DNA from: Chloroflexota bacterium
Lineage (GTDB): Bacteria; Chloroflexota; Limnocylindria; Limnocylindrales; CSP1-4
Length of the DNA: 15,957 nt
Direction: 5' to 3'
NCBI GenBank assembly: GCA_017881985.1
Contig: JADGQH010000044.1
Location: 1-15,957, forward strand
Below are positions 5,775 to 13,731 of the stretch, piece by piece; within the stretch, counting starts at the first letter, position 1, and the number at the start of each line of letters is the position of its first letter. The notes below the pieces were generated by a model. It was not told the DNA's origin. It searched no databases and saw only the letters and a list, made by a program, of their open reading frames with translations. The translations under genes and the position numbers were made by a program.

Positions 5775-7340
5775 TCAGTCGACGACGGTGTGGCTCTGCT
5801 CGCGCATGAACTGGACCGGGTAATACATCGACAGGCCGGCCTTGCCGGTGCTCCCCGAGCCCTTCCAGCCACCAAACGCCTGGACGCCCGGCCATGCGCC
5901 GGTCGTCGCGCCGGCCTGGCGGTTGACGTACAGCACCCCGGCCTCGATCCCCTCGAGGAACTGCGCGACCTCCGCGGGGTCCTGGCTGTAGACGCCCGCG
6001 GTCAGCCCGAACGCGCTCTCGTTGGCCAGGCCGATCGCCTCGCCCAGGGAATCGACGGCCGCCACCGCCGTCAGCGGCACGAACAGCTCGTCCCGGAAGA
6101 GCCGGTGCGCCGGCGGAACCTCCACGACGGTCGGCTCGACGAAGAAGCCGTGACTGAGCGCCCCCTCGTTGAGATGCTCGCCGCCGATGTGGATGCGGCC
6201 GTCGCGGCGGGCCTCGGCCGCGGCCCGTTCGTAGCGCTCGACCGCGTGCGCATCGATCACCGGGCCGAGCCAGTTCTCGCGCAGGAGCGGATCCCCGATC
6301 CTGAGCTTCTCGGTCTTCTGCACGAGCAGCCGGACCAGCTCGTCCCGTGCGGATCGCTCCACGTAGACGCGGCTGTTGGCGGAGCACTTCTGGCCGCCGA
6401 ACCCGAACGCCGAGCGCACGATCCCCTCGGCCGCCTCGTCGAGGTCGGCCCGGGCGGTCACGATCGCCGGGTTCTTGCCCCCCATCTCGACGATGCAGGG
6501 CTTGGGAAACCGCGTCGAGAATCGCCGGAAGAGCTCGAAGCCCACGTCGAAGGAGCCGGTGAAGACGATCCCGTCGATCCCCGGGTTCGCCTGCAGCTCT
6601 TCCCCGACGGTCGCCCCGGGCCCCATCACGAGGTTGAAGACACCGGCCGGGATTCCGGCGTCGGTGAGGGCCTCTGCCAGGAGGACGCCCGTCATGGCGC
6701 CGGCCGAGGCGGGCTTGAAGATCACCGTGTTCCCTCCCGCGAGGGCCCCGGCGGACGGGCCGGCCGCGAGCGCCATCGGGAAGTTGAACGGGGAGATGAC
6801 CGCGAAGACGCCGTACGGGCGAAGGATCGACCGCGTGTGGACGGCCTCGTCTCCGAGGTTGTCCATTGGATGGTCGTACCCGTCGTTGCCCTCGAAGACG
6901 TCCGCGTAGTAGCGCAGCAGGTCGGCTGCCTCCTCGACCTCGCCGAGCGCCTCGAGGCGGTTCTTGCCCACCTCGATCGCCATCACCGCGGCGTATTCCA
7001 TCTGCCGCTCGGAGATCAGCTCGGCGGCCTGCCGCAGGATGGCCAGCCGATCGCGCCAGGGCATCGCCCGCCAGGCGGGCTGGGCGGCCCGCGCCGCGGC
7101 GATCGCGTCGCGGACGTCGTCCGCGGTCCCTTTCGCGAATGTGCCGACGAGCACGCGCTCGTCGATGGGCGAGCGGAGCTCGAACACGCCGTCGCCGTCC
7201 CGGCCGATGCCGTTCACGAGGTTCTGGTGGTACGCGCCGAGGCGCGTTCGCGCCCGGGCGAGGCCCGCCTCGTATAGCTGGTGGAGCTCCTCGTTGTCGT
7301 TGCGGAGCGTGGCGTACGTGATCTTGATCCGCTCGGCCAT
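5775..7340 (-). CDS. Aldehyde dehydrogenase, 1-pyrroline-5-carboxylate (glutamate semialdehyde) dehydrogenase type
   Basis: This 521-residue NAD(P)+-dependent aldehyde dehydrogenase most resembles the L-glutamate gamma-semialdehyde dehydrogenase group (PruA/RocA), which oxidises the semialdehyde from proline or ornithine to glutamate. The sequence shows the oxyanion Asn in SPFNFP (183-188, Asn186), the cofactor lysine in FKPAS (208-212, Lys209), the general-base Glu285 in VEMGGKNP (284-291) and the catalytic Cys319 in GFGGQKCSANSR (313-324); the GQKCSA context is typical of P5C dehydrogenases. The length fits the monofunctional form, without the proline dehydrogenase domain of bifunctional PutA. 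ATG 7340 has an upstream GAGGGG (7 nt spacing). The HAD gene ends 117 bp upstream and a strong hairpin follows the stop. Next to an omega-aminotransferase it may act in ornithine or another omega-amino acid route; succinate or glutarate semialdehyde are alternative substrates. Confidence 0.85.
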   Translation of the reverse strand: MAERIKITYATLRNDNEELHQLYEAGLARARTRLGAYHQNLVNGIGRDGDGVFELRSPIDERVLVGTFAKGTADDVRDAIAAARAAQPAWRAMPWRDRLAILRQAAELISERQMEYAAVMAIEVGKNRLEALGEVEEAADLLRYYADVFEGNDGYDHPMDNLGDEAVHTRSILRPYGVFAVISPFNFPMALAAGPSAGALAGGNTVIFKPASAGAMTGVLLAEALTDAGIPAGVFNLVMGPGATVGEELQANPGIDGIVFTGSFDVGFELFRRFSTRFPKPCIVEMGGKNPAIVTARADLDEAAEGIVRSAFGFGGQKCSANSRVYVERSARDELVRLLVQKTEKLRIGDPLLRENWLGPVIDAHAVERYERAAAEARRDGRIHIGGEHLNEGALSHGFFVEPTVVEVPPAHRLFRDELFVPLTAVAAVDSLGEAIGLANESAFGLTAGVYSQDPAEVAQFLEGIEAGVLYVNRQAGATTGAWPGVQAFGGWKGSGSTGKAGLSMYYPVQFMREQSHTVVD

Positions 7341-7426
7341 TGGCGATCCCCTCGTGCGCGTGGTCGGCGAATCGGGCGCGGACGTGACGAGTCGCGCAGG
7401 ACCCGCGAGCGCGATCGGGACGGCGC

Positions 7427-7451
7427 CCGGACGCCGGGTGGTGCGGTCCGG
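7427..7451 (-). terminator. Weak hairpin after the HAD phosphatase gene
   Basis: CCGGAC (7427-7432) and GTCCGG (7446-7451) can pair around a 13-nt GC-rich loop, 6 bp past the stop of the HAD gene. No T-run is present. This is a low-weight candidate; read-through into the aldehyde dehydrogenase gene is equally possible. Confidence 0.2.
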
Positions 7452-7457
7452 TGGCCT

Positions 7458-8372
7458 TCAGTCTAGCGCGGCGACGACTTCGGCCAGCGAGGGCGCGACC
7501 GCGTCCGGGATGGCCCGCGATCGCCGGACGGCGGGCGTCCCGCTCCGCGCAACGCCGAGCAGCGTTGCTGCCTCGGCCGCGCTCGTCTTGCCGGTCAGCA
7601 GCAGCACGCTGCGCATGCCCAGCCGGCGGGCGCCGGCGATGTCCTGCGCAGGATCATCCCCGACCATCGCCACGTCGCGCACCGGCACGCGGTGCCCGAG
7701 ATCCGCGGCAAGGCCGGCGAGCGCCGTCCGGAACATGATCGGGCCGGGCTTGCCGCACAGCACCGCATCCGCGCCGGTGGCGAACTCGAGCGCGACGACG
7801 AAGGCGCCGCTGTCGAGCGTCGGGCCTCGTGCCGTGAACCACCACGGGTTCCGATGCATCGCGAGGAGCGCGGCGCCGCCGCGGATGAGCCGGAATGCGC
7901 GGTCGAGGTTCGCGAAGCTCAGGTCCTCGGCACCATCCCCGATCACCACCGCCGCGGCCCGGGCTCCCGGCGCGTCGGCTTCCTCGTATGGCATCAGGTG
8001 CTGCCCGTCGAACTCACGCCGACCGTCGGGCCTCGTGATCACGAAGAGCGGCTGGCCGGGAAATGTTGCCGCGGTGTGCGCGGCCGTTGCGCTGGCAGCG
8101 GTTACGATCCGCTCCCACGAGACCCGCAGGCCGTCCCCCTGGAACCGCGCCGCGAGCGTCGCTCGATGGGCCCCCGAGAAGTTCGTGGCGATCCTGAAGG
8201 GAATGCCCTTCGCTTCGAGCGCGGCGAGGGCCTCGACCGCCCCGGGAAGGGCCCTGCCCTTCAGGACGATCACGCCGTCCGCGTCGAGCACGAGCGCGCG
8301 GATGCCCGCCAGGGCCTCGCGAAGGCTCGGGTCGGTGGCGGGGTTGCCGGCGGCCGGCGTGGTCGCGTGCAT
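7458..8372 (-). CDS. HAD superfamily class IIA phosphatase (NagD-like)
   Basis: This 304-residue protein is a HAD-IIA hydrolase, the group of NagD, 4-nitrophenylphosphatase and phosphoglycolate phosphatase. The nucleophile motif LVLDADGV (27-34) has Asp30 and Asp32, motif II appears as ATNFS (62-66), the lysine motif as CGKPGP (206-211) and the metal-binding acidic motif as VGDDPAQDI (237-245). The stretch VDxDGVxxxxxxxLPGAxEALxxL with a cap domain in the middle fits the class. The substrate is unknown; these are often small sugar or glycolytic phosphates, giving a housekeeping role. I chose ATG 8372 because the family fold starts about 25 residues in and a TACTGT -10 lies exactly 7 nt upstream, implying a leaderless mRNA. 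The frame runs back to 8546, but that part is Gly/Ala/Arg-rich and would overlap the fabI control region. Confidence 0.85.
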   Translation of the reverse strand: MHATTPAAGNPATDPSLREALAGIRALVLDADGVIVLKGRALPGAVEALAALEAKGIPFRIATNFSGAHRATLAARFQGDGLRVSWERIVTAASATAAHTAATFPGQPLFVITRPDGRREFDGQHLMPYEEADAPGARAAAVVIGDGAEDLSFANLDRAFRLIRGGAALLAMHRNPWWFTARGPTLDSGAFVVALEFATGADAVLCGKPGPIMFRTALAGLAADLGHRVPVRDVAMVGDDPAQDIAGARRLGMRSVLLLTGKTSAAEAATLLGVARSGTPAVRRSRAIPDAVAPSLAEVVAALD

Positions 8373-8379
8373 CGGCACG

Positions 8380-8385
8380 ACAGTA
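8380..8385 (-). promoter_or_regulatory. -10 hexamer TACTGT of a leaderless HAD phosphatase mRNA
   Basis: On the minus strand TACTGT is followed by 7 nt and then the ATG at 8372. No Shine-Dalgarno is present, so transcription probably starts at or next to the A of the ATG. The -35 is not clear. The 8373-8584 gap holds this promoter and that of fabI, and otherwise only GC-rich sequence with a repeated GCGGCCGAG (near 8481 and 8500). Confidence 0.5.
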
Positions 8386-8528
8386 CCAAGGCCCGCGGTG
8401 TCCGTCTTCGGCGCGTCCTCGGCTGCCGTGCGCGGCTCGCCCGCGGCCACGAGCCCGCCGCCGGGTCGAGGCGCCCGCCCGCGGCCGAGACTCCCGCCGG
8501 CGGCCGAGGCGCCGAGCCGCGCCGCGGG

Positions 8529-8534
8529 TAGGAT
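8529..8534 (+). promoter_or_regulatory. Candidate -10 hexamer TAGGAT for fabI
   Basis: TAGGAT is a fair -10 match and would give a leader of about 40-45 nt that includes the AGGAG ribosome site at 8570-8574. No recognisable -35 is found 16-18 bp upstream, so confidence is low. Confidence 0.3.
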
Positions 8535-8584
8535 GTCGCGACACACGCCAGACCGGCGTGCACCGCTGCAGGAGATGGCGACCG

Positions 8585-9373
<789 letters not shown>

Positions 9374-9425
9374 CGCACCATCCGCGACCGCGAATCCTCC
9401 GAACCGTCGGCGGAGGTACCGCAAC

Positions 9426-9965
9426 ATGACCGTAGGTACGCGCACTCGACCGCCCGGAGCCGCCGTGCCGGGTTCCGGCCAGGAATCCGCCTGGGACTAC
9501 CCGCGTCCGCCACGCCTGGAGCCGACGCGCGAGCGCCTGCGCGTCATGGTGGACGGGGTGGCGCTTGCCGACACGACCCGCGGCGTGCGGGTGCTCGAGA
9601 CCAGCCACCCGCCCGTGTACTACGTCCCGGAGGCGGACGTGCGGCTGGACCTGCTGGTTGCGAACGCACGAACGTCCGTCTGCGAGTTCAAGGGACGGGC
9701 CACCTACGTCGACCTGGTGCTCCCGCCAGGAGCCGGGTCGTCCGGCCTCGTGCGGCGCGTCGCGAACATCGGGTGGCGCTTCGCGGCCCCGGCCCGCGGC
9801 TTCGAGGCCATTCGAGGCCATCTCGCGTTCTACGCGAGCCGCGCAGACGAGGCGTGGGTCGACGACGAGCTCGTCGTGCCGCAGGCCGGCGACTTCTACG
9901 GCGGCTGGATCACGAGCAGGGTGGTCGGCCCGTTCAAAGGTGGTGCGGGCACGTTCGGCTGGTGA
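9426..9965 (+). CDS. DUF427 domain protein
   Basis: This 179-residue protein matches the small, widespread DUF427 family of unknown function. Typical family pieces are the N-terminal ESAWDYPRPPRLEPT (20-34), the central VYYVPEADVR segment, an F-K-G-x-A-T-Y turn, and the C-terminal AFYASRADEAWVDDELV and AGDFYGGWITSRVVGPFKG stretches with the closing GTFGW. There is no signal peptide or membrane segment, so it is presumably cytoplasmic. ATG 9426 has an excellent Shine-Dalgarno (GGAGG at 9412-9416, 9 nt spacing). It lies 52 bp after fabI on the same strand and is probably co-transcribed, which does not by itself reveal a function. It faces the Fur-family regulator with a 43-bp gap that has no clear terminator. 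Confidence 0.85.
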   Translation: MTVGTRTRPPGAAVPGSGQESAWDYPRPPRLEPTRERLRVMVDGVALADTTRGVRVLETSHPPVYYVPEADVRLDLLVANARTSVCEFKGRATYVDLVLPPGAGSSGLVRRVANIGWRFAAPARGFEAIRGHLAFYASRADEAWVDDELVVPQAGDFYGGWITSRVVGPFKGGAGTFGW

Positions 9966-10008
9966 TGCGGCCCGGCCCGGTTCGCCACGTCGCCCCGCGC
10001 CGGCACCC

Positions 10009-10476
10009 TCAGCGGCAGGACCGGCAGCGCCCCACGATCGTGACGTGGGAGAGGTCGACCGCGAACCCACGGGCGGCTTCGAGGGACGCCACGATCGTGG
10101 CGCCCTCGTCCTTCGTGATCTCCCAGGCAGCGCCGCATGCCCGGCAGTGGAGGTGCCCGTGCTCGGCATCCGGAAGGACGTGGTACTCCTCGCGACCGTC
10201 CGGGCCGTGGCCGTGGCGCACGATGCCCAGGTCCTCGAGGACGTCCAGCGTCCGGTAGACGGTGGACGGGATCGTCGACGGATCCTGCTCGCGGCAGCGC
10301 TCGATCAGGTCGGCGCCGGTCACGTGGCCCCGGGTCTGCGACAGCACCGCGACCAGCGCCCTCCGCTGGGGCGTCCAGCGCAGGCCGCGTGCGCGGAGCC
10401 GATCCCGCACCGATTCCCAGGCTGCGACGTCGTCCGCCCGGGATTCGCTGCGGGGCGGCGATCCATCCGGCTGCAT
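10009..10476 (-). CDS. Fur-family metalloregulator (Nur/Zur/Fur type) next to a metal ECF transporter
   Basis: This 155-residue DNA-binding repressor belongs to the Fur family. The winged helix is seen as GLRWTPQRRALVAVL (31-45) and IPSTVYRTLDVLEDLGIVRH (69-88). The dimerisation part has HGHLHCRACG (106-115), and the two CxxC pairs Cys111/Cys114 and Cys151/Cys154 form the usual structural zinc site. His106, His108 and His110 are candidates for the sensing site. It is divergent from a CbiM/NikM-type transporter, and the shared gap holds a 22-bp inverted repeat, so it most likely controls that transporter and perhaps itself. A core resembling the Streptomyces Nur box favours nickel sensing, but Fur, Zur or cobalt are not excluded. 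I chose ATG 10476 over 10527 because a TATACT -10 lies exactly 7 nt upstream and the longer start would place the operator inside the gene. Confidence 0.9.
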   Translation of the reverse strand: MQPDGSPPRSESRADDVAAWESVRDRLRARGLRWTPQRRALVAVLSQTRGHVTGADLIERCREQDPSTIPSTVYRTLDVLEDLGIVRHGHGPDGREEYHVLPDAEHGHLHCRACGAAWEITKDEGATIVASLEAARGFAVDLSHVTIVGRCRSCR

Positions 10477-10483
10477 GGCGCGA

Positions 10484-10489
10484 AGTATA
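10484..10489 (-). promoter_or_regulatory. -10 hexamer TATACT of a leaderless Fur-family regulator mRNA
   Basis: TATACT on the minus strand is a near-consensus -10 element, followed by 7 nt (TCGCGCC) and the ATG at 10476. There is no Shine-Dalgarno. The inverted-repeat operator at 10514-10535 sits just upstream of where the -35 would be (10507-10512), so autoregulation is possible. Confidence 0.6.
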
Positions 10490-10513
10490 GGGTGGGATGG
10501 GCGCCCGCGGCCG

Positions 10514-10535
10514 TTGTTGCAACTCATTGCAGCAA
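10514..10535. promoter_or_regulatory. Fur-family operator, inverted repeat TTGTTGCAA-N4-TTGCAGCAA
   Basis: Two 9-bp arms, TTGTTGCAA (10514-10522) and TTGCAGCAA (10527-10535), are inverted copies with one mismatch and a 4-bp spacer (CTCA). The patch is AT-rich against its surroundings. The core TGCAA-N4-TTGCA resembles the Nur nickel box described in Streptomyces (TTGCAA-N5-TTGCAA type). Its right arm covers the predicted -35 of the transporter promoter, so binding of the adjacent Fur-family protein should repress the transporter. Confidence 0.65.
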
Positions 10536-10555
10536 GCGGTCTTCTCGCCTAGACT
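10527..10555 (+). promoter_or_regulatory. Predicted promoter of the cbiMQ-cbiO operon
   Basis: TTGCAG (10527-10532) as -35 and TAGACT (10550-10555) as -10 are separated by 17 bp. The -35 is poor (three of six consensus bases) and lies in the right arm of the inverted repeat. The predicted leader is about 60 nt and carries a GGAG ribosome site (10615-10618) 6 nt before the ATG at 10625. Confidence 0.5.
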
Positions 10556-10624
10556 TCGGCAGGGTCCGCCGCGCGTGTGGCCGATTCGCCCTGCCAGCTC
10601 ATCCGAGGTCGACCGGAGCGTTCC

Positions 10625-12805
10625 ATGCACATCCCGGATGGCTACCTGAGCCCGATCGTCTCCGTCGGCCTTGGTGCCGCGACGCTCCCCGCCTGGGGAA
10701 TCGCGTCCCAGAAGGTCAAGGCGATCCTCGACAACCGGACCATCCCGCTCCTCGCGATCTTCGCCGCGCTCAGCTTCACGATCATGATGTTCAACATCCC
10801 GGTGCCGGGGGGTACGACGGCCCACGGGGTCGGCGGGACGCTGATCGCGATCGTGCTGGGTCCCTGGGCGGCGGTGATCGCGGTGAGCGTCGCGCTGGTC
10901 ATCCAGGCGCTCTTCTTCGGGGACGGCGGGGTCCTGGCGATCTTCGCGAACTGCCTGAACATGGGCGTCCTCCTGCCGTTCGTCGGCTACGCCGTGTACC
11001 GGCTTCTTGCCGGGGGCTCGCCGCTGCTCTCGTCGCGGCGGGCCGTCGCGGCCGGCATCGCGGCGTATGTCGCGATCACCGCGTCCGCGCTCGCCGTCGG
11101 GATCGAGCTGGGCATCCAGCCGCTCCTTTTCAGCGACGCGTCGGGACGGCCCCTCTACTCGCCGTACGACCTGAACGCGGCGATCCCGGCGATGCTCCTC
11201 GCGCACGCCCTGGGGGCCTCGATCGTGGAGGGCCTCATTACCTACCTCGGGGTCGCCTACCTCCAGAAGCGCCATCCGGCCTACCTGACCTCGCTCCGCG
11301 GCGTCTACGCACCGGGCGTGGCCGACGACGGCGTCGTTCCATCGCGGCCCTACCGGCAGGTCGTGGCCGCGACGACGGGCGGCGCGCTGATCGTGCTCGT
11401 CGCGGTCGGGCTGGTCCTCGGCGGCGGCGATCCTGCGAGGCTCTTCGGCGCGAGCTGGTCCACCGTCAACTGGGCCGACGTCGCGACGATGCTCCTCGTC
11501 ACCGCGATCATCGGGGCCGTGAGCGTGCCGCTCGCCTACCTCGGGCTGCCATCGCGGCTGAAACGGGTCGGGGCCGCGTTCACGCTCGGGGCCGTGATCG
11601 CGCCGCTCGGCCTGATCGCGCCCGGATTCGCGTACGGGGAAGGGGGCACGGCCGACCTGCAGGCCGCGTTCGGCTACATCCCGCAGGGTCTCCAGCACCT
11701 GTCCGGCTTCTTCAGCGCGCCGCTGTCCGGGTACACGATCCCCCTGCCGTTCTTCGAGGGGGCGAACGCGACGCTATGGCACGCGGCCGTCGGCTACCAG
11801 GCGGCCGGGATCGTCGGGATCCTGCTCAGTGGCGGGGTCGTGCTGGCTGTCACGCGGCTGCTCGGCCGGCGCGCCGCGGCGCCCGGCAGCGCCACACCAC
11901 CGCCCGATCTCGGAGCCGCCGAGGCCGCTGCGACGGCAGGCCGATCCGAGGTCGAGATGGCCGGGCGCCGCGACGGCCGCGTGGGCTGGCTCGAGCAGAC
12001 GCTGGGCGGGATCACGACGTCGATCGAGCACGCCATCTTCACGGAGCAGCATGCCCGCACGGACGGGTGGCTGCAGCGGCGCGATCCGCGGGCCAAGCTC
12101 GGGATGTTCCTGGTGCTCGTGCTCGCGGCCAGCCTGACCGCGTCCGTCGCGGTCCTCGCCGCGCTCTACGCGCTCACGCTGGCGGCGGCGCGCGCCAGCC
12201 ACGTGCCATTCTCGTTCTTCGTCAGGCGGGTCTGGCTGGGAATCCCCCTGTTCGCGGGGATCGTGGTCATCCCGGCCCTGTTCATCGTCCCCGGGCCGCG
12301 CCTCTTCGACCTTGCGTTCGGGCCCCTCCACCTGGCGCTGTCCGCGCCGGGCTGCGCCGGCGCGGTCCTTTTCCTCGCCCGGGTCGGCGTATCGGTCTCG
12401 GTCGCGGTGCTCCTCGTGATGACGACGCCGTGGGCGGACATCCTTAAGAGCCTGCGCGCCCTGCGCGTGCCCCAGGTGTTCGTGCTCGTCCTCTCGATGA
12501 CGTACCGCTACATATTCCTCTTCCTCCATACCGCGAACGGGATCCTGCTCGCCCGCAAGAGCCGGGTCGTGGCCCGGACGACCGGAGGCGAGCAGCGCCG
12601 CTGGATCAGCGGGACCATGGGGAACCTGATGAGCCGGGCCTTCAAGATGAGCAACGACGTCTACGCGGCGATGCTGGCCCGAGGCTTCTCCGGGGAGATG
12701 CGGGCCCGCTCGGTGCGCCGGATGCGGACCGCGGACTGGGCGGCCCTCGGGGGCGTGGTCGCGGTCGCGGCGGTCACGCTCGTGGGCGGGCGGATGCTGC
12801 CGTGA
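10625..12805 (+). CDS. cbiMQ: ECF metal transporter, fused substrate-binding CbiM/NikM and EcfT (CbiQ) protein
   Basis: This 726-residue membrane protein joins two ECF-transporter subunits usually made separately. Residues 1 to about 215 are CbiM/NikM: the N-terminus MHIPDGYLSP must be exact, because Met1 and His2 bind metal, and His67 in VPGGTTAHGVGG (60-71) matches the third ligand of the nickel S-component. Residues 240-413 are a further membrane part with a degenerate PDGLE-like element (YIPQGLQ, 351-357), as in NikN-type extensions. A charged Ala/Pro linker (414-485) leads to the EcfT/CbiQ half, with RRDPRAKL (485-492), LSMTYRY (623-629), LLARKSR (641-647) and the coupling motif AAMLARGF (681-688). 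The frame is open throughout. An internal ATG at 11957 has GAGG five nt upstream and could also give free CbiQ of 282 residues. The ATPase gene overlaps the end by 4 bp. Nickel is likelier than cobalt. Confidence 0.88.
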   Translation: MHIPDGYLSPIVSVGLGAATLPAWGIASQKVKAILDNRTIPLLAIFAALSFTIMMFNIPVPGGTTAHGVGGTLIAIVLGPWAAVIAVSVALVIQALFFGDGGVLAIFANCLNMGVLLPFVGYAVYRLLAGGSPLLSSRRAVAAGIAAYVAITASALAVGIELGIQPLLFSDASGRPLYSPYDLNAAIPAMLLAHALGASIVEGLITYLGVAYLQKRHPAYLTSLRGVYAPGVADDGVVPSRPYRQVVAATTGGALIVLVAVGLVLGGGDPARLFGASWSTVNWADVATMLLVTAIIGAVSVPLAYLGLPSRLKRVGAAFTLGAVIAPLGLIAPGFAYGEGGTADLQAAFGYIPQGLQHLSGFFSAPLSGYTIPLPFFEGANATLWHAAVGYQAAGIVGILLSGGVVLAVTRLLGRRAAAPGSATPPPDLGAAEAAATAGRSEVEMAGRRDGRVGWLEQTLGGITTSIEHAIFTEQHARTDGWLQRRDPRAKLGMFLVLVLAASLTASVAVLAALYALTLAAARASHVPFSFFVRRVWLGIPLFAGIVVIPALFIVPGPRLFDLAFGPLHLALSAPGCAGAVLFLARVGVSVSVAVLLVMTTPWADILKSLRALRVPQVFVLVLSMTYRYIFLFLHTANGILLARKSRVVARTTGGEQRRWISGTMGNLMSRAFKMSNDVYAAMLARGFSGEMRARSVRRMRTADWAALGGVVAVAAVTLVGGRMLP
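11948..11959 (+). promoter_or_regulatory. Possible internal ribosome site and start for a free CbiQ
   Basis: GAGG (11948-11951) precedes an in-frame ATG at 11957 by 5 nt, at residue 445 in the linker between the CbiM and CbiQ halves. Use of this start would produce a stand-alone EcfT protein of 282 residues beside the full fusion. It could also be chance, since GAGG is common at this GC content. Confidence 0.35.
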
Positions 12806-13692
12806 CCGATCCCGTCGGCGAGCCGATCTTCGAGCTGGCCGGCGTCCGCTACGTCTACAACGACCGCCAGGTTGCGCTCGACGGGATCGACCTGGTCGTG
12901 CATCCCGGCGAGCAGGTCGTCCTGCTCGGCGCGAACGGGTCCGGCAAGTCCACGCTCCTCAAGCTCCTCGACGGGATCATCGCTCCCTCGAGCGGTCGCA
13001 TGCGGGCGCTGGGCCTGGAGATCGCGTCCGTCGTCGATGGCATCGGTGCCTTCCGGTTCCATCGCCAGGTGGGCCTCGTCTTCCAGGACCCGGACATCCA
13101 GCTGTTCAGCGCCACCGTGCTCGACGACGTGGCCTTCGGGCCGCTCCAGCTGGGCCTCCCGGCAGCGGACGTCGAGGCCCGCTGCGACGAGGCGCTGGGC
13201 ATGATGGAGATCCGGCACCTCGCCAACCGGGCGCCCTTCGAGCTCTCCGGCGGCGAGAAGAAGCGGGCGGCGATCGCCTCCGTCCTGTCGCTGCGACCGG
13301 ACGTGATCCTTCTCGACGAGCCGACTGCGGCGCTCGATCCCCGCACGAAATGGGTCCTCGTGAACCTCATCCGGCGCCTCGGCGAGGCCGGCCGGACCGT
13401 GATCACGGCCACCCACGAGCTGGACATCGTCCCCGTCATCGCGGACCGGGTCGTGGTCCTCGGCGAGGACCGGCGCGTCCATGCCGACGGCACGCCCGCC
13501 GCCGTCCTGGGCAACCGCGACCTGCTCATCGCCGCCAACCTGATCCACGAGCACCTGCACGAGCATGGCGGGGTCCGCCACTCGCACCCGCACGCGACCG
13601 ACGAATCGCACGACGGGCTCGACGGGGACGACGACGGGATCCCCGGGATCACGCCGGATGCGACCGCCTGGACGGCAGGCCCGCCCCGCTGA
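12802..13692 (+). CDS. cbiO: ECF metal transporter ATPase, CbiO-like, with His-rich tail
   Basis: This 296-residue ATPase powers the transporter encoded by the preceding gene. The complete set of ABC motifs is present: Walker A GANGSGKST (43-51, Lys49), the Q-loop VFQDPDIQLF (93-102, Gln95), the signature LSGGEKKR (148-155), Walker B VILLDEPTAALD (168-179, Glu173) and the switch His205 in ATHELD (203-208). FQDPDIQLF is typical of cobalt/nickel ECF ATPases. After the ABC domain comes a tail of about 50 residues, with eight His between 249 and 270 (HEHLHEH and HSHPH clusters) and then an Asp-rich stretch; it may bind the transported metal. The start is GTG 12802, overlapping the stop of the fusion gene as GTGA. 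Only one ATPase gene is present, so a homodimer is expected. Confidence 0.93.
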   Translation: MTDPVGEPIFELAGVRYVYNDRQVALDGIDLVVHPGEQVVLLGANGSGKSTLLKLLDGIIAPSSGRMRALGLEIASVVDGIGAFRFHRQVGLVFQDPDIQLFSATVLDDVAFGPLQLGLPAADVEARCDEALGMMEIRHLANRAPFELSGGEKKRAAIASVLSLRPDVILLDEPTAALDPRTKWVLVNLIRRLGEAGRTVITATHELDIVPVIADRVVVLGEDRRVHADGTPAAVLGNRDLLIAANLIHEHLHEHGGVRHSHPHATDESHDGLDGDDDGIPGITPDATAWTAGPPR

Positions 13693-13731
13693 TCCCGCCG
13701 CGCGCCACCCTCCGCGGACCGGGGTCTGGAA

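Noticed and set aside
8373..8546. An N-terminal extension of the HAD phosphatase to 8546
   Set aside because: The extra 58 residues are low-complexity Gly/Ala/Arg and would run into the fabI promoter; the TACTGT-7-ATG arrangement supports 8372.
10476..10527. A start at 10527 for the Fur-family regulator
   Set aside because: It would put the inverted-repeat operator and the TATACT -10 inside the coding region, and adds residues not seen in the family. ATG 10476 fits the leaderless geometry.
10577..10624. An upstream start for cbiMQ at 10577
   Set aside because: CbiM/NikM needs a free Met1-His2 N-terminus to bind metal, which ATG 10625 provides, with a GGAG ribosome site 6 nt before it.
9565..12447. 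A 960-codon plus-strand frame, and a 600-codon minus-strand frame at 9896-11698, overlapping DUF427, the regulator and cbiMQ
   Set aside because: Both lie in the wrong frame or strand across three recognised genes; their translations are Arg/Ala/Pro-rich with no domain.
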